NCBI GenBank assembly: GCA_963978545.1
Contig: OZ021721.1
Coordinates: forward strand, 110,147,366 to 110,211,365
Origin: Linyphia triangularis
Taxonomy: Eukaryota; Arthropoda; Arachnida; Araneae; Linyphiidae
DNA length: 64,000 bases
Direction of reading: 5' to 3'
Positions 12,949 to 24,411 of this stretch are shown here, piece by piece (position 1 is the first letter of the stretch; each line of letters opens with the position of its first letter). A model generated the notes under the pieces. The model had not been told where the DNA came from. It did not search any database and saw nothing but the letters and a program-made list of their open reading frames with translations. The translations under genes and the position numbers were made by a program.

Positions 12949-15900
12949 CATTTGGTCAACTCGTATAATCATGTTGAGTAGTAGTGGTTTTATAAAAACT
13001 TTGGTAGAAGTTGAATTACGGCAAAAATGGTGAAATTCATTGACAGTTTTAGGAAAATGATATTCTTGTAATGCTTTTCTGGAATCAGTGATATTCCATT
13101 GCAGTAGGTGTGCTAATAAGAGATGTCTTTTATATATAACTGTCTACTGAGGTTGTATGCGAGTCTGGACTCATTAACAGCAAATGGAAAGCTTCTTTGA
13201 ATGAAATGTTGAGAGTTAAATATTTGACATTTTTGTTTGTTTTATTTAATTGCAGAACTCATTTTAGTTTTGTGGGTCGAAATCTTTGCACAAAAAAAGA
13301 CCCATATCTTTGCCTTCGTAAAAACTAAGATACAATTTTTATCACGATTCATTATGCCATTCAAGTATAGGTTTTGTGTTGATAAGTTTTGCATATTTTT
13401 GAGGATTAAAATGATTTACCTTGAACGGAAATGGGTCAAGCCATTTCTTGAAGTGTGAGGTCTGAGTGGATCAAGGTACTGTCCTTCCATATTGTCCTCA
13501 GCATTTTCTGAAATGTTAGAATTCAATTATAGAATTCGATTCTGTACAATAAAATTAAATAAAATCTTTCTAATTCAAAGTAGTTGTAAAATTTGTTAAA
13601 AAAAGATGTATAATAATCTCACCTGAAGAAAATCTCAATTTTGATCCAGCGCACAGCTTTCGGGCAATCAAAGAATAGACAATGGTCATGATCATCAATG
13701 GAAGAACCAACAAAACCACATCCAGATAGATATTGAAGATTTTTTCAGATCGGGGAGTTGCCCAAATTTCACGGCATTTATATTTTCCTTGAAAAAAGGG
13801 GAAAATAACACTGAAAATTTTCTACATTGAACTTCTAGTGTTTGTCAAATTGATCCATGTGTTAAGCTATTAATTATGATTTTTCCTGGTATTTTTAAAC
13901 GTATATTAATGTTCTATAGTTAGTTTTAAGTATCTTACAATGGAGTATATATTTCAATGAGTTTTTGCTTGGTTTCTTAAGCACATAAGTGTAAATTAAA
14001 TTTTATAAAATACCTATATGCAGGGTGTTTACAAATTAGTTGGGCAATGGAGTTCAAATATATCTGTATAACTCTTAATAAATAGACATACTAAACAATT
14101 TTTTTCTTACAGAATGGCATGCTGAACATAAATTAGTTAGGGAAAAAAGCATGGTTTGTAAAGCCTAGTTATTAAGAGTTATACAAATCTATATGAACTC
14201 TAATGCCCAACTAATATGTGTATACCCTATATAGTTTAGTGAGTCCTTTTTTTAATTGGGTTAAAACATTGAGAAAAAATTGTGTATTTTTCTTGAAAAT
14301 GATATTAAATTGTATTATGCATACATTTCTGAAGATACAACAGTGATCGAAGTATTATGAATTGTAAATAATTTCATATAATTATGAATGCAAATTTTTA
14401 TTGCTATATTTAAATTAGTTTTCCTAATCTAGAGTGAAAAAGTATAACCACTACTGACAGGTTAAGGGCTTCTAATACATATCCTCATTTACAAAATTCA
14501 GATAATTTTTCTGATATATACTGGGCATTTAAATATTAAAGTTTCATTATATTCTGTACGAATAATGTTTTAATATCTCAAAGTTCAAAATAAATTATAT
14601 CACTTTAAAATTAAATTAATTTAAAAAATAATCACAATATTTTGGAAAACGTTTGAACGTAATAGAAATAAGCAAATAGAAATATTATTATGAGAAATTT
14701 AATACTTTATTGGTAATAGGTGAATATATTTAGTCATTTTATGATACAATAACATAGTGTAAACTTGTTAAGTTAGCATTATTTCAGATTTGAGAATGTA
14801 TGTGTTATGCTATTTCGTGTGTTATATGGACTACAGATACATCACATAATCAAACCTTGATGTGGAAATAAGGGAAATCTTGTAACTATGTGCATAGAGA
14901 ATTATGGCCTGTATCATTTATGTTGGTTACAGAAGACCGGAACATTTTGGCCATAATAAAGAATCAGTCATAAAAACGTGTTTTTTCGTAGGCAAAATCA
15001 ATCATGAAGAATATATTAATCATAGATACAAGTTGGACCACCAACAATTTTGCAATTTTTAAAAAGATTGAAGCAGGTGCAACAATCCTCTTATTGTTGC
15101 ATAAATTGTCTGTATATAGTGTAAATAGTGACATATTATGTTAAAATTCTATTGTAATTTATTTTATCTTATTTTATTTATTAACAGCGATTATACAGGT
15201 TAGAAAAAGGTGGCAACACCTAAAGCAATCGATAAATTTCGAGATGTTTTTTTTTCGACGAATTGGCTGAAAATTTCGGGAATGTTCTCACGCTCCTGCT
15301 ATATAAAGACCGGAGATCTGGAAAGTTTTCAGATTGACTTTGGACTTCGATGCGAGCTGATCGCTTTGCTTACCTACTAGAGTGAACTTGTATAATTGCT
15401 TTATTCGAAGTTGCTCTTACTGAAGCTTTTGTTGAAGCTTGAGGGTGATTAAACTGTTGTCTTTGAATAAATTTTGTGAGTTTTCTGAAGTGAATAAATA
15501 GTAGTTTTTATTTTAAAAACTGTGCCATTATTGCCTCAGTGGAAAAATTCATAACAGTATTATGTTTTATTTGAGCAAGCGACTTTACCGGAAATAAATA
15601 GTTCGTTAAACAGTTAGAATGGTGAAAATTGTTCAAATAATGAACAATTTGAAAAAAATATTGTTTCATTCTTGGATATTATTTAGGGGGGTGCAAAAAT
15701 CCGCGTATTATGTTTTATTTGAGTAAGTGATTTTACCGGAAATAAATAGTTGGTTAAACAGTTAGAATTGTGAAAATTGTTAAAAAAATTAGTAAATTTG
15801 AAAAAATATTGTTTCATTCTTGTAGCTAAACGAGGAAAGTAGTTTATGTTAGTACTTATTTGAATCAGAGTTTTCGTATATTAATTTGATGCTAGGACTG

Positions 15901-18900
15901 TAAAATGAATATATAACATAAATATTTGTCAATTCTAACATTTTTGATCGATTGCGAGAAAGAAAATAATTTTTGTTGCATTGCCTCCAATTTATATACG
16001 AGAAAAATACATTTTATATGCAATGTAAATGCAGCCGACGTGAAAAACTTGAAATAAGTCTTATTTAAAAGTTTGGTTTGGAAAGGGTACAAGAAACACA
16101 TGTTGACAATTCGACCATCTGCGAAGGAATGAATCGTGACAATTAATTCAGTCGCAATGTTCTCTCCATAGATGCCGCGAAATCTCGGGATTTGTTGTAG
16201 GAAAAGTAGTATTATCAATTCTTTTATCTTTCTGTAAGTATAGGGACAAGTATAGGAAAAGTAGTATTATCAATTCTTTTTATCTCTCTGTAACTATAGG
16301 GAAAAGTATAGGAAAAGTAGTATTATCAATTCTTTTATCTCTCTGTAAGTATAGGGATCTTTTGGGTATCGCCTACATGATTGACTGATTGTGAGAAAGG
16401 ACACCGCATGAAAGTTTCAAATGCGTGGGAGGTGGGGGTCCTACAAATAAAGAGTCGCAAAAAGTCGCACAATATGAAATAGGCTTTAAATAGATATGTA
16501 GCGTTAAAAATTAAAAACGTTATTTAATATATTTTGATTAAAAATGAAAAGGCGAAGACAATTTTCATACATATGGAATAATTGGTATTATGTTTACCTC
16601 AATAAATTGATTATGCTAAAGTACATCCGAATGCTAGCAAAATTTACACGAAACTGACTTACAAACTTCTCCAATAGATGGCGTTGTTTATTGAAAAACT
16701 ACAAATAAACGGTCTCAATATGCTGCACCAACTACAAAAAAATGTTTCCAAAATTTCCACCACTACTAGCAACAGTTTGGTGCCATTTAAAATTCGTTTT
16801 GTAGTTTTTAAACATATTCAGACCATTTATTTTAATACTTTTGATTCAACAACACCATATGTAGGTGAACTTTGTAACTATTTTGGGCATTTCGTAGTTT
16901 CTTATGTACAGCGCAGTAAATGTTTTTTTTCTTTCAGGTTTTTCCTTTTAGGTTTTTGTAGTCGGTTTTGGGACAACTTGTATACACTTACCAATAATGC
17001 AATATAGACTGAGAAGCGACTGCAAGTTTGGGTACAACATCGAACATTATTCTGAATTTTTTTTATTGAAAGTGGAGAAAAGTGAGATAATTATACAAAT
17101 CCACTGGTTGACCATGGAAAAAATGGTCGAAACGGGACAAAAATCGACTTTGAATAAGTTGAACTAAATCGGATTACAAAATATCGCCAAATAATAAGCA
17201 TTCTTTCTTATTTGGTAACCCATCGCTCTTTGATTTTAAATTAAGAAGGTTGCAGACGATTTAGATGCCTGGTGATGGCTTACTTGCATCGTTCACAAAT
17301 GAGCCAAGTTGGCAATAAATATTACGTCACTCATGACGTAACTGATGGTGCCAATTTGGCTTACTTTAAAAAGATGCGAGTTTTCAGACTCAGAGTTTGC
17401 GCTTTTTCTCATGAAAATCAAAGTGTGGTGGGTTACCAACCGAAAAAGTTTGTTCCCTTTTTTGCAAGTTATGTCATATTTGGCAATCGGATTTTAGTTC
17501 AGCTCATTCCAAGTCGATTTTTGATCAGTTTCGGCCATTTTTGCCACTGCAGACCAGTGGATTCGAAATCTACTCACTTTTCTCCAATTTCTATAAAAAA
17601 TTCAGAATGATATTCGATGCGGTCCCTGAACTTGCAATTGCCTCTTAGACTAATACAGAAGTTTTGAATCTCGTTCTGCTGATGAAGAGTGATGAAGATG
17701 GAAAGATGCTTCTGCATTTAAGTCAGTGGGGGAGGAGAAGATGGAAATTAGTGACTATGTTGCGTTTAAAAGGTAAATTATTGAGTTTCTTTATCTTTCG
17801 ATTCATTAAGAAGATTATCTAAACATGCTTTAAACTTAATCAAGTATGCATATTGCCTTAGTTTCGGTATTCATATAAGAGTTTTGATTGTCCATATAAG
17901 AAATCAACACATACAATGAATATTCACAATATCAAAATTTAAAATATTTATATATCTGAAAATGGACAAACTGCGTGCATATTGGTAATCGAAACGATAT
18001 GCAATGTGCAACACAAGCGCACTAGACAAGTTGCTTCAATTATACATACGTGATGCAAGCAAACATGCATGGTGTGCAATGATATTTTTAGACATGCTAG
18101 TATTCATTCATGCAATAATTATCAATATTGTTTACAATCCTGATAGGACAAAACCACTAAGCCAAAACATTCATCCGTTCAAATCGCATAGATGCGCAAG
18201 TGAAAAAATTCATGGTTAGATCTCGCATAATTTAATAAGCTAATTCTCTACCATATTTTATAACAAAAAATTAATAGTTTAGTTTTAAATGTTTTCAACA
18301 AAAAGCTTAAAAATTATTGAAAATATATGTTTATTACCATTGGAATTATTTAAGAGTATTTACCTTAAATAATTCCAATTGTTGAATGCATACACACAAC
18401 AATAACACATGTAAAAGCTTTGTTTGGCTCTTCTAATTAGTTGAGTATAATCACAGTCACCACCTACGTGTTTTGAACGGTGATTCATCCGTATGCAAGT
18501 ATTATTCCCAAGTGAGACATCTAACGTCTAAGACGAGAACTTATTTTTATATACTGAGAGCAATGGAATGTATACACACTTAGAAAAAGGGAAAATAGGA
18601 AAATTGTAATTCTTAATATACTGATAGCAATAGAAGATCACAAGTTTTTTAATTGAATTTTGCAACTGGAAAAAGGTTAAAAATTATCCAATTGTGTAAT
18701 GGCTCTTGTGTTTATGGCATGGTATTGTTTGAGCAATACAAACAAAAATGTCAATTTTTATTACTGTGTTCCAGAATCAGAAGTGTTGATAAGGATTCTG
18801 TTTTGGGCACAAAGGTTGATATGCAAAAGTTGATTTACAATACTGATAGGACAAAATCCCAAAGCCAAAACATTCATCCGTTTAAATCGGATAGAGGCAC

Positions 18901-21068
18901 AAGTGGCAATAATTCATAGTTATATCTCGCATAATTTAATAAGCTATTTCTGTACCTATTTTATAATAAAAAATTAATAGTTTAATTTAATTGTTTTCAA
19001 TAAAAAGCTTAAAAATTAATGAAAATATATGTATATTATCATTTGAATTATTTAAGAGTATTTACCTTGTTGGAATGCATATACACAACAATAACAAATG
19101 TAAAAGATTTCCTTGGCTCTTCTAATCAGTTGAGTATAATCACTAACACCTATGTGTTTTGAACGGTGATTCATCCGTATGCAAGGATTATTCCCAAGTG
19201 AGACATCTAACCTCTTATATACATAATTGAAATTCTTAATATATCGATAGCAATAGAAGATCACAAATTTCATTTGAATTTTGCAACTAAAAAAAGGTTA
19301 AAAATTATCCAATTGTGTAATGGTTCTTGTGGTTATGGCATGGCATTGTTTGAGCAATACAGACAAAAATGTCAATTTTTTTTGGCTGTGTTCTTATCTT
19401 TTCCATTTCTTGACTATGTTGTGACAATGTACATGGTTTTTATTGTACTAAATACTACCATAATACATTATGTCCATCAGATATAGGAATAGAATGTTTT
19501 CGGCAACTAAAAAAGGGATAAAAAAGTCTTCAACAGTGTAATGATTCTTAAGGCTATGGTGTGGCACTGCTTGAGTAATACATATAAAAATGCCAATTTG
19601 TATTGTTGTGTATATCTAGTCATTTTCTATGGCAAAGTATATGATTTTTTAGTGTATTACATTCTATTATATTACATTATTTCAAGTCCATCAGCGGTAG
19701 AAATAGGAGATAATTAGTCACACATAGGGCAAATATAAAGGAGGATTATCAGGAGTTGTACAAAGCAGACGTGTTGATGAGGATTCTGTTTTGAGCACAA
19801 AGGTGGTTGATAACGGCTAATAGAAATATGCATATTTTGTATCCATCTGCTAAACATATAAGTTTCGCTCTCTAAATTAAATGCATTTTATAGATATTAA
19901 ATATATATTGACTAATTAATTATTAGTGACTTCTAGTAGTCAGACTCTAAGAAAATCAAATTAGAAGTCAACTTCGTTGATTTCTGAAGCAGAAATTTAC
20001 CGTAATAAATTATCGGAGCTTTAATAATGACCACTTTCAGTTGCAGATATTTTTGAAATTTAAGAAGATAAATGTAACTTGTGACTATCTTTTGAAATCA
20101 GTATATATCGAGTATTACAATTTCAAGAAGTTTTTGCATCTTTTAAATTGTGCACACATTTTATAGCTACTCTTTGCATTTCTTAAAAATCTTACTTGTT
20201 ATTTTTAGTGCGTTTTAGACTTGAAATGTTCTTACGGTTTTAGATCTAGCCATTTAAGAAGTCGGCTGAAAACAAATTGTCTCACCTATAACTGAGGTTT
20301 ATCCTGAGATAGCCTATTATTTTGACTTTTTTTTTCTAATTTGTTTTAGTTTCACAGTGTTGCCATCACAAGCCATACTTATCTATTTTACTTTTTTTTC
20401 TGACTTACCAACAATTCCTTGGAGATCTTCTAAAAACCATGGGATACCAGAAGTCATGTCTGCTTCTAGAGGTTTCATAATACAGTAAAACTATAAAATC
20501 TAACTACAAACAGCATAAAAAGTGCAATGTAATAATAAAAAAGTAATATACAATTTTGCAATTTCAAAACTAAAGGAAATATTAGGTAAAAGCAAAAATT
20601 AACATTTATTTTCTAAAAGAACATATAAAAATAGCAAGCCAATGAACTATTTCTTATCGAAATAAAATATCTACTTCTAATATTTAATTCTAAAAGCAAA
20701 TCTAATATCTAGATTCAAACAAGATTAAAAGTGTAAGGTATAGATGGAAAGATAAAAAAAATATATATCCTAAGCTAATAAAATGGATTGAAGCAAAAAT
20801 AATTTACTTGCTTTATCTAAATTGTAAATGGTGTATAAATAATCTGCTTTTAAAAAATATACATTACCTTGTGCTTTTATCGGTATCAGTTGGCTTAGCA
20901 AAACAGATGGAAGCATGGTAAAGAGCGATCCCAACCATATCAGAAGAATCACTTTATTGGCATGCGATACTGTCTGCCATTGGCGAGAGTGCAAGGGACG
21001 ACATATCGCAAAGTAGCGCTCCAGGGATATGCACACGAGTGTCCATACACCAACAGAAACAGACACTC
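11480..21068 (-). CDS. Sulfakinin/cholecystokinin-like receptor gene, 3' part (TM3 to C-terminus)
   Basis: This is a rhodopsin-family neuropeptide GPCR of the plasma membrane. Family knowledge says such receptors bind sulfated sulfakinin/CCK peptides and control feeding, gut activity and digestive enzyme release. Four exons join without a phase conflict: 21068-20868, 13787-13623, 13507-13420 and 11897-11480, with an optional fifth at 20465-20409. Together they give about 290-310 residues: the end of TM3 with ERY, TM4, extracellular loop 2 with a KCREIW cysteine motif, TM5, a short loop 3, TM6 with FFICWTP, TM7 with SSCCNPLTYCF, and a basic tail. The TM3/TM4 motif SRQWQTVSHANKVI and the TM6 motif EFFICWTPLYVVNT are typical of insect sulfakinin receptors. 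The N-terminus, TM1 and TM2 are missing; their exons should lie at higher coordinates. All introns begin GT and end AG. The receptor class is secure; the exact ligand is inferred. Confidence 0.92.
11898..13419. other. Receptor intron before the terminal exon
   Basis: It contains a GC-richer island at about 12480-12700 (cggcggaggcggcaaaagca and following) that I do not recognise; it may be a remnant of a retroelement. A 32-base T run lies near 12920. Confidence 0.5.
13420..13507 (-). CDS. Receptor mini-exon: intracellular loop 3
   Basis: The exon is 88 nt, too short to stand out as an open frame. It sits only 115 bp after the TM5 exon. The acceptor is ctaacatttcag and the donor CGTTCAAG|gtaaat. 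It is needed: the TM5 exon leaves in phase 1, while the TM6 exon must be entered with two bases already in hand, and this exon converts one to the other exactly. It encodes NAEDNMEGQYLDPLRPHTSR then NGLTHFRSR, a hydrophilic segment that is fitting for loop 3, where this family varies most. Confidence 0.85.
13623..13787 (-). CDS. Receptor exon: extracellular loop 2 end and TM5
   Basis: The exon is 165 nt, with acceptor ttttttcaag and donor TTCTTCAG|gtgaga; both ends are phase 1. It encodes KYKCREIWATPRSEKIF, which carries the loop-2 cysteine expected to bridge to the top of TM3, followed by TM5 (NIYLDVVLLVLPLMIMTIVY) and the start of intracellular loop 3 (SLIARKLCAGSKLRFSSG). The CREIW motif and the IYLDVVLLVLPL pattern match sulfakinin receptors. 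It joins in frame to the TM4 exon directly or through the 57-nt exon. Confidence 0.92.
14022..14228. mobile_element. Foldback MITE in the receptor intron, ~207 bp
   Basis: The left part, agggtgtttacaaattagtt followed by gggcaatggagttca and ataactcttaataa, is repeated in inverse on the right as ttattaagagttat, tgaactctaatgccc and aactaatatgtgtataccct. No open frame. Confidence 0.8.
15139..15556 (+). mobile_element. Probable solo LTR of a retrotransposon
   Basis: It starts TGTTA and ends TAACA, the inverted termini of an LTR. It contains a TATA box (TATAAA at 15302-15307) followed by a non-repetitive transcribed-looking part, then two AATAAA signals (15466-15471 and 15493-15498). Composition is less AT-rich than the surroundings. 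The motif tattatgtt flanks both sides (15134 and 15558), compatible with a target duplication that is shifted or mutated. No internal gag/pol region is present. It lies inside the large receptor intron. Confidence 0.5.
15558..15825. repeat. Direct duplication, period 148 bp
   Basis: A unit of about 118 bp starting tattatgttttatttgag at 15558 recurs at 15706 with several differences (shared core: ttaccggaaataaatagtt, gttaaacagttagaat, aaaatattgtttcattcttg). Confidence 0.85.
16198..16355. repeat. Minisatellite, three ~55-bp units
   Basis: Units starting taggaaaagtagtattatc occur at 16198, 16253 and 16309. The copies are nearly identical, so this is a recent expansion. Confidence 0.9.
17011..17645. 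mobile_element. Foldback MITE family F, copy 1 (635 bp)
   Basis: The left end gagaagcgactgcaag and the right end cttgcaattgcctct are inverse copies, flanked by tagact on both sides (17005-17010 and 17646-17651), a probable 6-bp target duplication. Inner parts also mirror, for example atccactggt near 17100 against accagtggat near 17555. Near the centre is a small palindrome, ttacgtcactcatgacgtaa. Open frames inside (about 17272-17610) are by-products of the palindrome. Confidence 0.8.
18000..19800. repeat. Local duplications, up to three copies, period ~620-710 bp
   Basis: Sequence 18131-18560 recurs at about 18838-19220 (aaaacattcatccgtt, gaacggtgattcatccgtat). Sequence 18650-18773 recurs at 19265-19393 and more weakly at 19498-19615 (gtgtaatggctcttgtg, atggcatggtattgtttgag). 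Part of the middle unit (gttgataaggattctgtttt) also recurs near 19770. The order suggests successive segmental duplications. No coding function is seen. Confidence 0.8.
19810..20400. other. Receptor intron sequence, no feature seen
   Basis: No repeat or frame can be supported. Confidence 0.4.
20409..20465 (-). CDS. Candidate 57-nt receptor exon in extracellular loop 2 (possible cassette)
   Basis: It lies about 400 bp downstream of the TM4 exon. The acceptor is aacctctag and the donor GTTG|gtaagt is a perfect consensus match. Read with the split codon of the TM4 exon it gives E, then ADMTSGIPWFLEDLQGIV, then G completed by the TM5 exon. Both ends are phase 1, so including or skipping it keeps the frame. 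It would add 19 residues to extracellular loop 2, a ligand-contacting region. The polypyrimidine tract is weak and I know no homologue of the inserted peptide, so it could be a chance match or an alternative exon. Confidence 0.45.
20868..21068 (-). CDS. Receptor exon: TM3 end, intracellular loop 2, TM4
   Basis: The exon is 201 nt. The acceptor reads ttttcgcag and the donor GCACAAG|gtaatg. It enters with two bases of a split codon (GA) and leaves with one (G). It encodes the end of TM3 (VSVSVGVWTLVCISLERY, with the ERY form of the DRY motif), loop 2 (FAICRPLHSRQWQTVSHANK), TM4 (VILLIWLGSLFTMLPSVLL, including the conserved W) and the start of extracellular loop 2 (SQLIPIKAQ). The open frame continues past the donor to about 20770, but that part looks intronic. 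The incoming split codon (xGA) predicts that the missing upstream exon ends in phase 1. Confidence 0.93.
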
Positions 21069-22100
21069 CTGCGAAAACAAATACCCAGAGTTAAAAGTAG
21101 AATCATACAGTAGGATATACTAGCAATACTCAAGAGTTTGAGATAGTTAGATAGAATTATAATTTAAAAGTTTAAAATCCCACCGTTTATTAGGTTCCTT
21201 TTTCATCGAAGATTGATAACGGATAGCAGCACTTACCTTTTGCTTTAAAAGCATCATTGAGCTTAGTACAATTTTTTTTAATTTTGTAACTTACTTCGTT
21301 ATTTTCCATGCATATGCTTTATTATAAATACAAAATGGAGTTCTTACTTCAACATTCAATCTTGTTCTACGATGTATGACATTCAACATGAGCTTTTACT
21401 ACGATAACGAACGAAACTTGTACTTACATTTCAATAGAACTTGATGTAATTAAGTGTTATTTGAAAATAATTGTGATTTGTGAGAATATTAGCAAAAATA
21501 CAATGTTTATATCTAACTAAAAATCTCATTTGCATCACAAAAAGGTAGAATCCTTCAGTTTTTTTATTCTGAATTTCATATGAAAAAGACATATTAATCA
21601 TGTACATTGACAATGTTTTACGTTCTGTTCTCATCTCTTCAAAAAACTAAAAACAGTCTGAGTTTTTTAAAAATATTTCAGACACTCCAAAACTAGAAAC
21701 ATCACAAAATAAGAAACACATTCAAACAAGTTTCCTAATATATCTCCATTCTTCTGCGTTACCACCATAAAAGACTATCAAATTATTTGTGATAAATCTC
21801 CCTGATACGGAACAGACCAAAGTTATTTTACTAACCGGCAAACTACGTAATAAAATAGTAATCATTAATCTTTATAGGGATTATTTACTCCACTATATTA
21901 TTCTACTAGATCTAGACTAAACCCGCGATGGGAATAACTACCTGTAATTAATTGTCTGATTATCACTGATAAGATTTTGTCGATGGTAAAATATTTTTAT
22001 TCTAAGGTATAATGAAAAAATTTATTTTTTTAAATATAATCTTTAGTAGTTGCAATTTTAAATTTTATATTTAATTTTAAAGCTTATTAATATTTTTCTT
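21069..22100. other. Sequence upstream of the TM4 exon; no TM1/TM2 exon seen
   Basis: I looked on the minus strand for the GNxxV, NLAxxD and CMPF-type motifs of TM1/TM2 and found none. A donor-like site near 21237 follows a non-hydrophobic frame and was rejected. Confidence 0.45.
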
Positions 22101-22109
22101 TTTTATTAA

Positions 22110-22585
<476 letters not shown>

Positions 22586-23198
22586 CTGATCAGAATAAGC
22601 AAAAGATATTTGGCTGTGAATGCATAAATTCACATTAACTTTTAATAAATAAATTTTGAAAACTAGTTTACGTATATTTTGCTTAGAGAGATGCTTTTAA
22701 TATTTTAAATTACATGTAAACACCAAGCATAAAAATTAATAATTCATAAAAAGGATTTATTTTAAAAAACTTTGTTTTTATGGGTTATATTCTTTAAACT
22801 GTAATGACTTCATCAATTTCAAATAGATGGCGCTCATCCATTTGAAGGATTACGTTTTAGTCAATTTTTTTAGGGACTTCCCCGATTTCAAAAAGGACAA
22901 TTGAACTGAACAGCGGACTGTTATGTGTGGTAAGATGATGTATGAACGAGAAAGTTTTAAAAACTAAAGAAAGGACAGTTGGGTGTTGTTTATGGATGTA
23001 AGAACGTTTTAAAAAACTGTGAACGGTTGTGTATGATCATCAAGAATTTAAAATTAATGGACATGTGTGTTTTCGTAAGATATAGTATGTGTGTTGTAGA
23101 AACAAGTCTGTGTTGAGGATGTTGTAAATTAAAGAAATTTCCGAACATCGCTACCATTTTCTTGTCCCGACATGACAATACATTAAGATCATTTGTTT

Positions 23199-23270
23199 CA
23201 GTAGTTCTCAACCCGGCGTTCCGTGGTGCTACCAAAATTTGAGCATAAAAATGCTTATAGATGTAAAAGT
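23199..23270 (+). mobile_element. Possible hAT-type terminus fragment
   Basis: The sequence cagtagttctcaacccggcg resembles the CAGnGGTTCTCAACC ends of hAT transposons and their MITEs. The other end was not found. Confidence 0.3.
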
Positions 23271-23591
23271 TTTAAAATAAAACGTGCCTGCTGTATCATC
23301 AGAGAACGTATCATCACTTAGATATTGTATTCTATTCCCATTTCTAGTGTTTACCTTGCAACATCTCAAAGCTTGGAGAATCTTAATTATCTTTCTCAAT
23401 GTGGCTGCCCCAAAATTCCACTACTGGTTTAAGCCCAAGCAAGAAATTAAAAATCTTGTTCTGTGTTTATTTATTTGCACTTTTATTTGTGTTTAATTCT
23501 ATATAAATTTAAAGCCTTTTAGCTACTTTGAGAAACATATAAATTTTGTAACAGTTATGAAATAATCGGAAAGAAAAAAGTAGGGGTGCGT

Positions 23592-23626
23592 GGACCCCAA
23601 TGTGTATGTACATTGGGGTTCACGAC
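23592..23626. repeat. Short perfect hairpin
   Basis: The motif accccaatgt is followed after six bases by its inverse acattggggt, with partly paired flanks (gtgg/tcac). Its role is unknown. Confidence 0.6.
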
Positions 23627-24411
23627 ATATTCGTATGGTCTTACACTGGTCTGTAGTCATCTTAGTTTGGTAAACACTAATTTAATTAGTTAATAATGAT
23701 GATAATATTATTTAAATAACTAAAGTATATATTATTCACACAATAACTGGTGGGTGCGTGCTCAACTTGTGTATTTAAGTTTGCTAAGAGGAATTATTTT
23801 ATGGAAGTTCAATTGATTTAGATATTGTATTCTATTACTGATATATATAAGATTACTTAAATTTCCTCAATGTGTTTAAATTACTATGTTCTCTAATCTA
23901 TAGTTCTGCGATCTACTGTATACTATCACAACTTCACAAAAATTTAGCACTATTTCTGAATTTTGTTACTTCTATCTTCAAACAAATATCACAATGTGTA
24001 ATTATGAAAAGCACTATTCTTCAGAAGGGGGGGTGTTTTAGTCTTTGAATTGATTCATGATTTATTAATTTTGATTTTGCGTAAAAAAAAAAAAAAAGAT
24101 GAAAGAAACACAATTAAAAAATTATGTATAAGATTATATTTGTAATCTAATATATTCATTCATACTTTATTCTAGTTTTGAAAGTCGGAATTTTCTACTA
24201 GTTTCATATTAGTTAATAGTCTCAAAATAGCATCAAAATTGAAAACCCAAAGCAAATTTCAGTTTGGTCACAAAAAGTTGAGTTAACGATTTTAGAGTTA
24301 TTGAATAAAGGAAAAAAAATTAATTTAATGGAAATTATTGGTACATTCAAATATGAAGGCAGAAGATCTAAGAGGTGAATGTGAAAAAATAGACCTACCA
24401 TTTTTTAGTTA

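Noticed and set aside
16678..17007. 109-codon plus-strand open frame
   Set aside because: No domain, AT-driven codon use, partly overlapping a foldback element; no splice or promoter support.
21231..21290. Possible upstream receptor exon ending at a gtaagt donor (minus strand, phase 1)
   Set aside because: The frame reads CTKLNDAFKAKG, charged and not membrane-spanning, where the top of TM3 is expected; upstream sequence is poly-A rich.
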